Source: Candidatus Obscuribacter sp.
GTDB taxonomy: Bacteria; Cyanobacteriota; Vampirovibrionia; Obscuribacterales; Obscuribacteraceae
DNA length: 43,486 nucleotides
Direction of reading: 5' to 3'
Assembly: GCA_021772135.1 (NCBI GenBank)
Contig: JADYXQ010000177.1
Coordinates: 1 to 43,486 of the forward strand
Shown: positions 33,105-41,682 of the stretch, piece after piece
How the letters are laid out: each line of letters begins with the position of its first letter
Position numbering within the stretch: position 1 is the first letter of the stretch
The notes under the pieces: generated by a model
The model's database searches: none
Seen by the model: only the letters and a program-made list of their open reading frames with translations
Told to the model about the DNA's origin: nothing
Position numbers and translations under genes: made by a program

Positions 33105-34511
33105 GTGGACGGTTCTCAAGAAGATAGCGGTAACGCGCCTAAAGCTGAGCTGCCCGAAAGCACTCTTATTGACGTTAGTGCTGCCCGTCCAGCTAAAAGC
33201 CCAGGCCAGTCAAAATTGCCCAGCGCCACAGCTTTGCGTCTGGCAGCGGTGGCTGTTGAGCGTGCCGATGCCAGCAATACTAAAAACGCCTTGTTGCATG
33301 CCACCGGTCACGTGCGCATCGGTGATTTATTGATGTACGCCGGTTTGGTTTCGTTTGATTTTATTCAAACCGCGTTGAGCAGCTTCGAAGATAAGGGCCT
33401 GCCGCTTGGTAAAGTCTTAACCAAATCTGGCTATGTCACTGAATTGCAATTGCGTTCAGCTCTCGATATTCAAACTCTTATCAACGAAAGACAATTACCA
33501 TTAGAAGTCGGTGTGAAAGTATTGACCGAAGCTTTCAAAAATTCGGTGCCTTTGTCTGATGCTTTTGAACGTTCTGGAGTGGTGCAACCGGAAGATCACT
33601 TGAGCAATAAACTGGGGCAACTTTTAATTGATGCCCAAGTGGTAGATATTGTTTTGCTCGACCAGGCACTTGATGTTAATCAACGCACGGGCTTGCCTCT
33701 AGGACACATTCTTTGTTATCGCGGCATTATTTCCCAGCAGTTGCTCGAAACCGCTTTGCTTGGTCAGCAGCTGGTGCGTCGTGGTTCCATTAAAAGAGAA
33801 CAGTGCATCAAAGCCATTGGCGAATCGAACAAACGAGAATTGTCGCTGGAAAAATTACCTAACAACATCGGCTTCAAACGTTCAATGTTGCGCAGCTCGC
33901 CGCGCATTGGCGAACTTCTTTTTGAAGCCGAATTGATTAGTGACGGTGAGCTTTTAGAGTCGCTGCAGAGTTCGCTTGCTGGTGCGAAGGCATCGGGCAA
34001 GGCAATGGCAGAAGTGTGCGGCATGAAGCGTGAATATATTGATGCCAGTGTAGAATTGCAAGAGATGATCGACAACAACATGCTAAGTAGCGCTCTGGCC
34101 GGAGATACTTATGTGCGCATGAAAGAATTCGGTCAGAATTTTCATCGTGCCGTGGCAGAAGCTTCCGTCAGTCGCATTCTGCTCAATCCCAGTCGGAAAA
34201 TGCTCAATCTTTTGCGTGAAACAGGTGACCTCACAGTTAGCGATGATAATTTGCCGGCGGAAGTGAAAGAGCGTCTGGAAGTAAATTACAACCAGGCCAT
34301 TGAACTTTGTAAAGCGCTGGTATCAGCCAAAATTCTTAATGAGCATGTGGTTTATTGCGCCCTGCGCGCCGTGTATCTTGTGGACTGTGAATATCTAACC
34401 GAAGAGCGCGCCTTACTGGCCCTAGACATGGCCTGCCGCAACAATTTACTCTTTGACGAAGCGGTTTTTCGCCTTGGTTGGAAACAACGCACACGTCTGC
34501 GCGACAGCTAA
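33105..34511 (+). CDS. Four-repeat protein related to the GspE/MshE N-terminal (MshEN) domain
   Basis: 468 residues with a disordered first 65. From residue 71 the chain is four units of exactly 98 residues, beginning at 71 (RIGDLLMYAG), 169 (KLGQLLIDAQ), 267 (RIGELLFEAE) and 365 (KMLNLLRETG). Each of the first three continues with a Leu-rich helix and a second half (GLPLGKVLTKSG, GLPLGHILCYRG). This is the RLGxxL-xx-G-L...L...AL...Q...LG pattern of T2SS ATPase N-terminal domains, the MshEN type of which binds c-di-GMP. No ATPase domain follows, so it is a stand-alone array; key Arg/Gln positions are only partly kept. Start: GTG 33105 with AGGGG 6 bases upstream, 37 bases after rsmD. Cytosolic. 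Function unknown; a scaffold or nucleotide sensor is inference. Confidence 0.8.
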   Translation: MDGSQEDSGNAPKAELPESTLIDVSAARPAKSPGQSKLPSATALRLAAVAVERADASNTKNALLHATGHVRIGDLLMYAGLVSFDFIQTALSSFEDKGLPLGKVLTKSGYVTELQLRSALDIQTLINERQLPLEVGVKVLTEAFKNSVPLSDAFERSGVVQPEDHLSNKLGQLLIDAQVVDIVLLDQALDVNQRTGLPLGHILCYRGIISQQLLETALLGQQLVRRGSIKREQCIKAIGESNKRELSLEKLPNNIGFKRSMLRSSPRIGELLFEAELISDGELLESLQSSLAGAKASGKAMAEVCGMKREYIDASVELQEMIDNNMLSSALAGDTYVRMKEFGQNFHRAVAEASVSRILLNPSRKMLNLLRETGDLTVSDDNLPAEVKERLEVNYNQAIELCKALVSAKILNEHVVYCALRAVYLVDCEYLTEERALLALDMACRNNLLFDEAVFRLGWKQRTRLRDS

Positions 34512-34527
34512 TACTTAAGAAAACAAT

Positions 34528-36870
34528 TTAAGAACAACAATCAGTGTTGCTCACCACATCTGCTGGTTCAGCGCCTGCCACAGGGCCGGCTATCGTCACT
34601 GCCGGCGCCACTTCTTCAGGGGCGATAGGCATTTTGCCCGTAGTTGTAGAAGGATATTTAAGCCGCTCATGATGCAGTGTGCGCCAGACACGACAAAAAC
34701 CAGCTTTGACTTTATGCAGCTCTTCCACAGTGAGACTGGAATCAGTAAACTGCCCGTCATCCCAGCGGTTCTGGAAAACTTTTTCCAGGGCAATTTCTAC
34801 TTCTTCATTAGTAGGATTTTGCATGCTGTGAGTAACAGCTTCGGATACGTCCGCCAACATCACGACCGCTGTTTCTTTAGTATTGGGTTTGGGGCCAGGA
34901 TAACGATAGAAGCTGGCATCAACTTTGTCTACGCCGTCACGTAAACAAGCTTTGTGATAGAAATACGCCATCAACGTGGTGCCTTGATGCATCGGAATAA
35001 AATCTTGAATTGCTTTTGGTAGGGCATATTTTTGACCCAGCTCGATACCATCGGTAACGTGGGCAAGCACTCGACCGCGGCTTTCTTCCGGAGTCATCGA
35101 ATCATGTGGATTGGTGGCACCCAATTGATTTTCAATAAAGTATTTGGGCCGCACCATTTTGCCGATGTCGTGATAAAGCGCCCCGGCTCGCACCATATTG
35201 GGATCTGCTGAAATGGCTTTAGCACCGGCTTCAGCCAAATTCGCTACTGCCAGGCTGTGTTGATAAGTGCCTGGAGCGGTTTCTTCCAACCGGCGCAAAA
35301 GCGGCTGATTGGCGTCGGTCAATTCAGTCAAACGGAAGGGAGTGATCAAACCAAATATATTTTCGAGAAAAGGCAAGCTGCCGATCGCTAGAATGGCCGA
35401 GAACATGCCACCAAAGAAATCGATGCCGGCCTGGCGGCCAAGCATTGTCCATGAGTTAATCGATTGAGTGGCGGCGCATGCGGCTAAATCACCAATCACC
35501 TGACCGGCAGCCACACAGAGGCTGGTGCTGATTAAAGCGTTGCGCCTTTTGGAATAAGTCCAGATGGCGGCGGCCGATGCCAGGCAGTGAGCGAAAATAT
35601 TGTGTAAATCAATCAGGTGGTCCACCGCCACAAGCATAATCATGGGCACAGTCCAGACTATAGCCACCCGGTGACCGAAGAAAATAGTGAAAATCAGTGC
35701 CGCGGCTGGTATCGGTACAAACTGAGGGTAAGTTTTACCGATGATTGATGCCACCGTGCACGCCACTACGGCTACGGTGAACATCAAGCCAATTGAGCTG
35801 CTGGAAAAGAAATGTTTGGGTTCGTAGGTATAGAGAAATAGTGCCACCAGTGTTAGTGCTGCTATCAGCGACACAGCCATGCTGAATATGAAAGGCCAGC
35901 GGTTTATGTGGGTAATTCCCAGGGCCTGCAGCAAATCGAGTTTGTGCTCAGTAATGAGCGCGCCTCGGGGTACGATAGTTTCGCCTTTTGTAATTTTGAG
36001 CATTACCGGGGCGATAGTTTTAACCACCTCTTCGGTTTTACTCTGTGTGGCTTTGCTGTCTATCACCATATTGGGTTCAAGATTTTCGGCCAGCAGTGAT
36101 GATGACGCCAGCTTTAAATTAAACGGCATACTGTCAGGCAAAAATTCAGAGGCGATTTCTTCCCACACATGTTTTTCAGAAACGGGAAAGCGATTGAATT
36201 TGCTGCATAAACGCGCACCGCTGGCCAGCATAACCTTTCTATATTGAGGCAAATCAGCAGGCTCAACTGTCAAAGCAGTCAATAATTCGTTATCTCTTAT
36301 AGCTCCCGATTTTCGGGCACTCAAGAGCGCCTGCCGCCTTTTATTTAACTCCGCGGCCAGCGCCGGTGTGGTGCTTGACTGTTGAGCAAAACTTTCATCT
36401 GAACCGAGCAAAATACGAGCAACCTGTGCCGGGCTGACATTGTTTGGGCCGGCAGCGGCAGCAGGTTTAAGCGGAACCAGGCCCATGGCCTGATATTGTT
36501 CAATTTTCGCAAGAGCGGCTTTCACGGCCTTTTGTGAGGCCTGATCGCGGCTTCTGTCCACCTGAAAGACTGGAATAATCGATTGTTTGGCTATAGCAAT
36601 AGCTTTATCGGTTTCCGCCCGGTCGATTACCGAAATATCTTCGGGAGCGACAAGATCTCTATCAGCAATATCTTTAACTTGCAGACCGGGGCTGAAAATA
36701 TGCACCGATGCCAGAGCGAGAAAAAGACAGATAAAACCAGCCAGACCAACTCCCAGCCAGCCGGCGAAGGCCTGACCGGAGGGGAAAATTTCATGTTGAC
36801 CAGCGTCTAATCTGGCAGATTCTGTAAGGCCTGCCGTCTGATTATCGTTCACGGACTTGCTAATACCCAA
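34528..36870 (-). CDS. pgpH: 7TM-HD family phosphohydrolase, PgpH-type c-di-AMP phosphodiesterase
   Basis: 780 residues. One N-terminal membrane helix (about 37-58), a large extracytoplasmic region (about 60-320), a seven-helix membrane block (about 325-500), then an HD domain. HD residues visible: TYQHSLAVANLAE, YHDIGKMVRPKYFIENQ, DSMTPEESRGRVLAHVTDGIE and IPMHQGTTLMAYFYHKA; the His-Asp pair is intact. In Listeria and cyanobacteria this architecture hydrolyses c-di-AMP; the sequence fits, with CdaA at 8110 as the matching synthase. Start: TTG 36870, or GTG 36852; neither has a clear Shine-Dalgarno. Divergent from galE, convergent with the repeat protein 16 bases away. Confidence 0.9.
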   Translation of the reverse strand: MGISKSVNDNQTAGLTESARLDAGQHEIFPSGQAFAGWLGVGLAGFICLFLALASVHIFSPGLQVKDIADRDLVAPEDISVIDRAETDKAIAIAKQSIIPVFQVDRSRDQASQKAVKAALAKIEQYQAMGLVPLKPAAAAGPNNVSPAQVARILLGSDESFAQQSSTTPALAAELNKRRQALLSARKSGAIRDNELLTALTVEPADLPQYRKVMLASGARLCSKFNRFPVSEKHVWEEIASEFLPDSMPFNLKLASSSLLAENLEPNMVIDSKATQSKTEEVVKTIAPVMLKITKGETIVPRGALITEHKLDLLQALGITHINRWPFIFSMAVSLIAALTLVALFLYTYEPKHFFSSSSIGLMFTVAVVACTVASIIGKTYPQFVPIPAAALIFTIFFGHRVAIVWTVPMIMLVAVDHLIDLHNIFAHCLASAAAIWTYSKRRNALISTSLCVAAGQVIGDLAACAATQSINSWTMLGRQAGIDFFGGMFSAILAIGSLPFLENIFGLITPFRLTELTDANQPLLRRLEETAPGTYQHSLAVANLAEAGAKAISADPNMVRAGALYHDIGKMVRPKYFIENQLGATNPHDSMTPEESRGRVLAHVTDGIELGQKYALPKAIQDFIPMHQGTTLMAYFYHKACLRDGVDKVDASFYRYPGPKPNTKETAVVMLADVSEAVTHSMQNPTNEEVEIALEKVFQNRWDDGQFTDSSLTVEELHKVKAGFCRVWRTLHHERLKYPSTTTGKMPIAPEEVAPAVTIAGPVAGAEPADVVSNTDCCS

Positions 36871-36922
36871 TTGGGGAAGGTTTTGAGCCTAACAAGACAA
36901 TATTACTCTCTTTTGGCGGAGC

Positions 36923-36931
36923 TGATAGAAT
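36923..36931 (+). promoter_or_regulatory. Extended -10 promoter of galE
   Basis: TG-A-TAGAAT (36923-36931) in the 92-base divergent gap; transcription would start near 36938, leaving a short leader that contains GAGG about 9 bases before the galE ATG. Confidence 0.4.
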
Positions 36932-36962
36932 TTTGACAGCTTTTCATATTGAGGTCCGACCA

Positions 36963-37997
36963 ATGTTGCTAGTGACCGGTGCGGCTGGATATATCGGCTC
37001 CCATTTCGTCAGGTATTATCTCAAGCAAAATCTTACTGCCGAACTGGTGGTCGTCGATAACCTCAGCCTAGGCAATCTGCTCTCGCTCGATGGCTCGTGC
37101 AATTCACGCATTCATTTATATAAGACCGCCCTCGGCAACAGTGATGCTATGGCGGGTATTTTTGCCGCCCACGAAATCGACGCCGTAGTGCACTTTGCTG
37201 CCAACGCTTATGTCGGTGAATCGCAGATCCAACCGTTTAAATATTTTGAAAACAATGTCATAGAGACTTTGAAATTTCTTCAAGTGATGTTAGCCGCTGA
37301 AGTCAAACAAATGGTTTTCTCGTCTACTTGTGCCACTTACGGCAATCCTAAATATTCACCGCTCAATGAAGACCACCCGCAAAGGCCAATCAATACTTAT
37401 GGCAGTACCAAACTCATGATTGAAGAAGCTTTGCGCGCCCTGGCGCTATCATCGCAATTGAAGTATGCCTCGCTGCGCTATTTCAATGCCGCCGGCGCCG
37501 ATGCCACCAGTGAAAAAGATTGTGCCATAGGCGAGAGCCACGAGCCTGAATCACATTTGATTCCACTGGCTCTGGCTGCGGCTATGGGCAAGAGTGATAC
37601 GCCACTGAAAATTTTTGGTAGCGATTATCCCACCAGAGACGGCACCTGCGTGCGCGATTATATTCATGTCAACGATCTCGCAGAAGCACATTGCCTCGCT
37701 CTGAAACTTATTGCCGGCGCTGATTTTAAAGGTGATATGGCAGAGTCGGCCGAAAATGGTATCGCTCTTAATTTAGGCACGGCCAATGGTGCCACGGTCA
37801 AAGATGTGGTTGCGGCGGTTGAAAAAGTAACAGGCAAAGCCGTGCCTTGCCAGCAAGTCGACCGCAGACCAGGTGACCCACCAGCTCTAGTCGCTGACTT
37901 CAGCAAAGCCAAAGCAGTACTTGGCTGGGAGCCCCAGTTCAATCTTGAGCAGGTAGTGGAAAGCGCTTATCAGTGGGAACTGAACAGACGGTTTTAA
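36963..37997 (+). CDS. galE: UDP-glucose 4-epimerase
   Basis: 344 residues. Interconverts UDP-glucose and UDP-galactose (or the N-acetyl forms). Extended SDR fold: NAD-binding GAAGYIGSHF, VVDNLSLGN, HFAANAYVGES, the catalytic Ser-x-Tyr-x3-Lys in SSTCATYG and YGSTK, LRYFNAAGAD, and the sugar-binding SDYPTRDGTCVRDYIHVND. Start: ATG 36963 (MLLVTGAAG), with GAGG upstream; a TTG 30 bases earlier is rejected as it lies in the promoter region. It converges with a glycosyltransferase; an 8-pair AT-rich hairpin (37991-38013) spans the two stops. It probably supplies sugars for surface glycans. Confidence 0.97.
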   Translation: MLLVTGAAGYIGSHFVRYYLKQNLTAELVVVDNLSLGNLLSLDGSCNSRIHLYKTALGNSDAMAGIFAAHEIDAVVHFAANAYVGESQIQPFKYFENNVIETLKFLQVMLAAEVKQMVFSSTCATYGNPKYSPLNEDHPQRPINTYGSTKLMIEEALRALALSSQLKYASLRYFNAAGADATSEKDCAIGESHEPESHLIPLALAAAMGKSDTPLKIFGSDYPTRDGTCVRDYIHVNDLAEAHCLALKLIAGADFKGDMAESAENGIALNLGTANGATVKDVVAAVEKVTGKAVPCQQVDRRPGDPPALVADFSKAKAVLGWEPQFNLEQVVESAYQWELNRRF

Positions 37998-38013
37998 TCG
38001 CTTAAATTAAAAC
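37991..38013. terminator. AT-rich hairpin between galE and the glycosyltransferase
   Basis: GTTTTAAT (37991-37998) and ATTAAAAC (38006-38013) are perfect arms with a 7-base loop. It spans the galE stop and ends just before the opposing stop at 38015. The stem is AT-rich with no T tract beyond its own arms, so termination is uncertain. Confidence 0.35.
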
Positions 38014-38014
38014 T

Positions 38015-39151
38015 CTAGCTCAGTTCGCCGTCGACATTGAGAGTGCTTTTTACTTTATAGATGCGCTTGCCTTGCGATTCATGGTACGTGCGCATCATGA
38101 TTTCGGCTTGCAGACCCATTAAGAGAAGTTGCATTCCCATTAAGAAGAAGACAGCCACAAGCACCGGTAGTGGTGTCTCAATAAATGAAGTCTGATAGTA
38201 GTATTTTAAAACTACCATCCAGCCGAAAATCAAGAATGACAAAATCCATGAAGCGAGGCCGGCAGTGCCGAAGACATAAATTGGTTTGGTGAAATATTTG
38301 GCCATGAATTTGACTGTGATCAAATCGAGCACAACTTTGAATGTGCGTGAGATGCCGTATTTTGATTGGCCAAATTGACGAGCGTAGTGATTAACTGGAA
38401 TTTCAGCCACTCGGGCACCAAGCCATGTGGCATAAATTGGTACGAAGCGGTGCATCTCGCCGTACAGTCTGACGTCTTTGATTACTTCTTTGCGATAGGC
38501 CTTAAGAGAGCAACCATAGTCGTGCAGGCGTACTCCTGAGATGGAAGAGATGATTTTGTTGGCTGTCCAGGAGGGTATCAGGCGTAAGAAAAGCTCATCT
38601 TTGCGCTCTTTGCGCCAACCGCTCACGACATCGTAGCCTTCGTCCAGTTTCTCCAGCAGCTTTTTCACATCGGCCGGATCATTTTGCAGGTCGGCGTCCA
38701 TGGGGATAATGACGTCACCCAGGGCATGGTCAATGCCGGCAGCCAGAGCTGCTGTCTGACCAAAGTTGCGCACGAAACGCAATACTTTGATGCGGGTGTC
38801 GCCGGCGGCTATTTCCTTGAGCTTGTTATAAGATTGATCGCTCGAGCCGTCATCTACTAAAATGGCTTCCCAGGCTCGGCCCAGCTGGTCTAAAGCGCTG
38901 ACCAGTTTGCTGTAGAGCAAGTCGACATTTTCTTCTTCGTTATAGACCGGTATCACTACTGAGATTTCAGGCGAAGGACGAGTCAGACCTGTCGGTATTA
39001 CTCTGGTATAAATTGACTTCTCATAAGTGAGCCGGTCGGCCACAATTTTGTTGCTAGCGACAAGCGATGGATTATGACTTAGACTGGAGCTTGAGCTCGA
39101 TGTGCTGGCACCGGACATTGCTGTTGGCGAAGGGCTTTGGACTGTATTCAT
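38015..39151 (-). CDS. Family 2 glycosyltransferase with two C-terminal membrane helices
   Basis: About 378 residues. GT-A domain with PEISVVIPVYNEEENV, ILVDDGSSDQS, the DADLQNDP metal/nucleotide motif, RNFGQTAALAAGIDHA and the GYDVVSGWRKER region, followed by two hydrophobic segments (about YVFGTAGLASWILSFLIFG and LPVLVAVFFLMGMQLLL). This is the polyprenyl-phosphate sugar transferase type (DPM1/GtrB/ArnC-like), moving a sugar from a nucleotide donor to undecaprenyl phosphate at the inner membrane face. The N-terminal 60 residues are Ser-rich and disordered. Start: ATG 39151, with AAGGA about 11 bases upstream. Convergent with galE, so UDP-galactose or a relative could be the donor (inference). 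Confidence 0.93.
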   Translation of the reverse strand: MNTVQSPSPTAMSGASTSSSSSSLSHNPSLVASNKIVADRLTYEKSIYTRVIPTGLTRPSPEISVVIPVYNEEENVDLLYSKLVSALDQLGRAWEAILVDDGSSDQSYNKLKEIAAGDTRIKVLRFVRNFGQTAALAAGIDHALGDVIIPMDADLQNDPADVKKLLEKLDEGYDVVSGWRKERKDELFLRLIPSWTANKIISSISGVRLHDYGCSLKAYRKEVIKDVRLYGEMHRFVPIYATWLGARVAEIPVNHYARQFGQSKYGISRTFKVVLDLITVKFMAKYFTKPIYVFGTAGLASWILSFLIFGWMVVLKYYYQTSFIETPLPVLVAVFFLMGMQLLLMGLQAEIMMRTYHESQGKRIYKVKSTLNVDGELS

Positions 39152-39294
39152 CGCAAGTATATCCTTGGCATATTCATGAGGCTGAGGCGGCAACAATTAT
39201 GATAAACGCCCTGCTTCGCCAGCACCTTGATTACTTCTCATCATCTCCTGATTACCTGCCCAAGTAACCGCACAATAACGAGACGGCTCTATTA

Positions 39295-40545
39295 ATGACG
39301 ATTATCAAAACCAGTGGTGATTCATCATCTGATTCCACTGCGGAACAGCTAAAGAGCAAAGTGTCGGCCTCTCCTTCGTCGGGCAAAACGAAAGTGGCGG
39401 CAAAACCCACGGATAGCGGAAAAAATTCTCCAAGTATAGAAGAAGTTAACGTTAACCAAAATCGTCGTTCTTCTTTACTTTCCGGCCAGGAAAACTCTGC
39501 CGATCAAAGATCAGACCAGGCAGTTCGGCCTGATAGCCTGCAGGAATATATCGGTCAATCCCGCCTGAAAAATATGATGCACATGTCGATTTCAGCGGCC
39601 AAATCGCGCGGTGAAGCGCTTGATCATGTACTTTTTTATGGTCCTCCCGGCCTGGGCAAAACTACTCTTGCACGAGTGCTCGCCAATGAAATGCAAGCGC
39701 GCATTCATATGACTTCAGGTCCGTCCCTGGAGCGGCCGCGCGATATCATCGGCCTGGTGCATCAGTTAGAAGAAGGCGATGTACTTTTTATCGACGAAAT
39801 TCACAGACTGAGCCGCGTGGCGGAAGAGTTGCTTTACCCGGCCATTGAAGATTTCGTTATCGATTTGACCACAGGCAAAGGTCAGGCCACACGCACCATG
39901 CGTTTGCCCCTGCCGCGTTTTACTTTGATTGGTGCCACCACTAAAGCCGGAATGCTTTCCAATGCATTGCGAGATCGCTTTGGTTTTGTCTGTCGGCTTG
40001 AATTTTACGATGAAGATGAGTTGGCAAAAATTGTGGCGCGCACGGCCAAGATTTTAAATGTTTCTATGGACGACCAGGCCGTGGCGGCAATCGCTTCGCG
40101 TGCGCGGGGCACACCTCGTATTGCCAACCGGCTAGTGCGACTGGTGCGTGACTTCGGACAATACCAGGGTGCGGCCTTAATAGATGGTGCCATTGCCGAA
40201 GCGGCGCTGGAATCGTATCAAGTAGATAAGCACGGCCTCGATATGACCGACAGAAAGTTGCTGCAGATTTTGATTGATCATTATGATGGCGGCCCGGTAG
40301 GTTTAGAAACACTCGCTGCCACCATAGGCGAAGACTCTGAAACCGTAGAAGATGTCTACGAACCTTTCTTGATTCAGAAAGGTTTTATTCAGCGTACTGC
40401 TCGCGGGCGCATGGCTACACCTTTTGCTTATCAGCATTTGAACAAGCCTGTGAGCAAACGCATACTGGCGGAGCTGGCCACTGCCGAAATTAAACAGCTG
40501 GATATTTTTAACAAAAATAGTCTAGAAAATGGTAGTGACGTTTAA
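39295..40545 (+). CDS. ruvB: Holliday junction ATP-dependent helicase RuvB
   Basis: 416 residues. Motor of the RuvAB branch-migration complex. Visible: RPDSLQEYIGQ, Walker A YGPPGLGKTTLA (115-126), Walker B VLFIDEIHRL, the sensor GATTKAGMLSNALRDRFG, the arginine-finger region and the C-terminal winged helix (DGGPVGLETLAATIGED, QKGFIQRTARGR). The N-terminal 75 residues are low-complexity Ser/Lys/Asp, about 55 more than E. coli RuvB. Start: ATG 39295, no evident Shine-Dalgarno, 144 bases from the divergent glycosyltransferase; a start nearer to the core cannot be excluded. The next gene begins immediately after the stop (TAAATG). ruvA and ruvC are not adjacent. Confidence 0.96.
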   Translation: MTIIKTSGDSSSDSTAEQLKSKVSASPSSGKTKVAAKPTDSGKNSPSIEEVNVNQNRRSSLLSGQENSADQRSDQAVRPDSLQEYIGQSRLKNMMHMSISAAKSRGEALDHVLFYGPPGLGKTTLARVLANEMQARIHMTSGPSLERPRDIIGLVHQLEEGDVLFIDEIHRLSRVAEELLYPAIEDFVIDLTTGKGQATRTMRLPLPRFTLIGATTKAGMLSNALRDRFGFVCRLEFYDEDELAKIVARTAKILNVSMDDQAVAAIASRARGTPRIANRLVRLVRDFGQYQGAALIDGAIAEAALESYQVDKHGLDMTDRKLLQILIDHYDGGPVGLETLAATIGEDSETVEDVYEPFLIQKGFIQRTARGRMATPFAYQHLNKPVSKRILAELATAEIKQLDIFNKNSLENGSDV

Positions 40546-41673
40546 ATGCCTCCCACTTCCGGATCTTCAGCGCTCAATAGTGCCGGCGGTGCCACGCTGA
40601 AAGATCCCGGTTCGCATTTTACCGACGAAGAATTTGCCGTTGCTCGTGTGATTTCAGTGGGCAAGCCCACGCTCAATCGAGAGCTGCTCACGTCTACAGG
40701 CATGGTTTCAAACCGTGAAGTCGTCGATGTGGAAATTTTGGAAGGCAAATTGAAAGGGCAAAAGGTTTCGGTTGCCAACGAAATTACCGATAATCCGGCC
40801 TTCAATATTAATGCCAGACCAGGTGGAGAAGTAATTCTTTCTATCGTTACCGGTACTACGGACAGTGGCAAAGTCAAAAGCGAATACAACATTGCCGATT
40901 ATCATCGCGCCCCTACTTTAGGTTGGCTCTTGCTGGCCTTTCTTGTGGCATTTATCGTCTTTGGCGGCAAGAAGGGTCTCAAGTCTTTAGTGGCGCTTTT
41001 AATCAGCGTTTGCTTGATTGCTTTTGTCTTACTTCCTCTCTCACTGAATGGCTTTGATCCTTTAATAGTGGCTATTGCCATTTGTCTTGTTTCTGCAGTG
41101 GCCACCATGTATTTCGTTGCCGGACGTTCTAAAAAGGCTCTAGCGGCTATGCTTGGTACAGTGGGCGGTGTGATTGTGGCGGGTATTGCTGCGCAACTGG
41201 TAATTTTGAGTGCACCGCTGACCGGCTTGTCGTCTGAAGAAGCGCAGATTTTGCGTGGTTCTGTTCTGGTTGCTCGGCCCAGTTTCTATAGCGGTCTTCT
41301 GGCGGCCGGAATGCTCATTGGTGCCCTGGGAGTAATTATGGACGTGGGCATTTCCATTGCTTCGGCCGTGTCTGAAGTGGCCAAAACCGGGCACCAGAAT
41401 TTTTCCCAGCTTTATCAATCAGGCATGAACGTCGGTCGCGACATCATGGGCACCATGACCAATACTTTGATACTTGCTTACACCGGCTCTGCTCTGCCTC
41501 TGCTTCTGCTCATTAGTCAAATACCTTCGACAAAACTTATAAATCTCGATCTGGTTGCAACAGAAGTGGCTTCTGCAATTAGTGGTAGTCTAGGATTGGT
41601 TCTGACCATTCCCCTGACTGCATATTTTTCAGCGCGGTTAATGGCTTCAAGCCCTGCAACAAGAGAGCACTAG
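40546..41673 (+). CDS. YibE/F-like family multispanning membrane protein
   Basis: 375 residues. An N-terminal extracytoplasmic-type segment (about 25-118) made of beta strands (VARVISVGK, VVDVEILEGKLKGQKVSV, GGEVILSIVTG) is followed by about seven membrane helices with GWLLLAFLVAFIVFGGKKGLKSLVAL, LPLSLNGFDPL, GALGVIMDVGISIASAV and MGTMTNTLILAYTGSALPLLL; segments are listed separately. These match the YibE/F-like family, whose function is unproven (transport has been suggested). No signal peptide precedes the strand region. It starts in the base after the ruvB stop and ends 9 bases before cdsA, so it is part of the operon. Confidence 0.9.
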   Translation: MPPTSGSSALNSAGGATLKDPGSHFTDEEFAVARVISVGKPTLNRELLTSTGMVSNREVVDVEILEGKLKGQKVSVANEITDNPAFNINARPGGEVILSIVTGTTDSGKVKSEYNIADYHRAPTLGWLLLAFLVAFIVFGGKKGLKSLVALLISVCLIAFVLLPLSLNGFDPLIVAIAICLVSAVATMYFVAGRSKKALAAMLGTVGGVIVAGIAAQLVILSAPLTGLSSEEAQILRGSVLVARPSFYSGLLAAGMLIGALGVIMDVGISIASAVSEVAKTGHQNFSQLYQSGMNVGRDIMGTMTNTLILAYTGSALPLLLLISQIPSTKLINLDLVATEVASAISGSLGLVLTIPLTAYFSARLMASSPATREH

Positions 41674-41682
41674 AACAGCAAA

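Noticed and set aside
36866-36875. CCCAATTGGG at the start of the PgpH-type gene
   Set aside because: Only 10 bases and overlapping the start codon; too short to call an operator.
40005-40312. Minus-strand open frames inside ruvB
   Set aside because: Shadows of a strongly conserved gene; compositions are Arg/Pro/Ala-rich without motifs.
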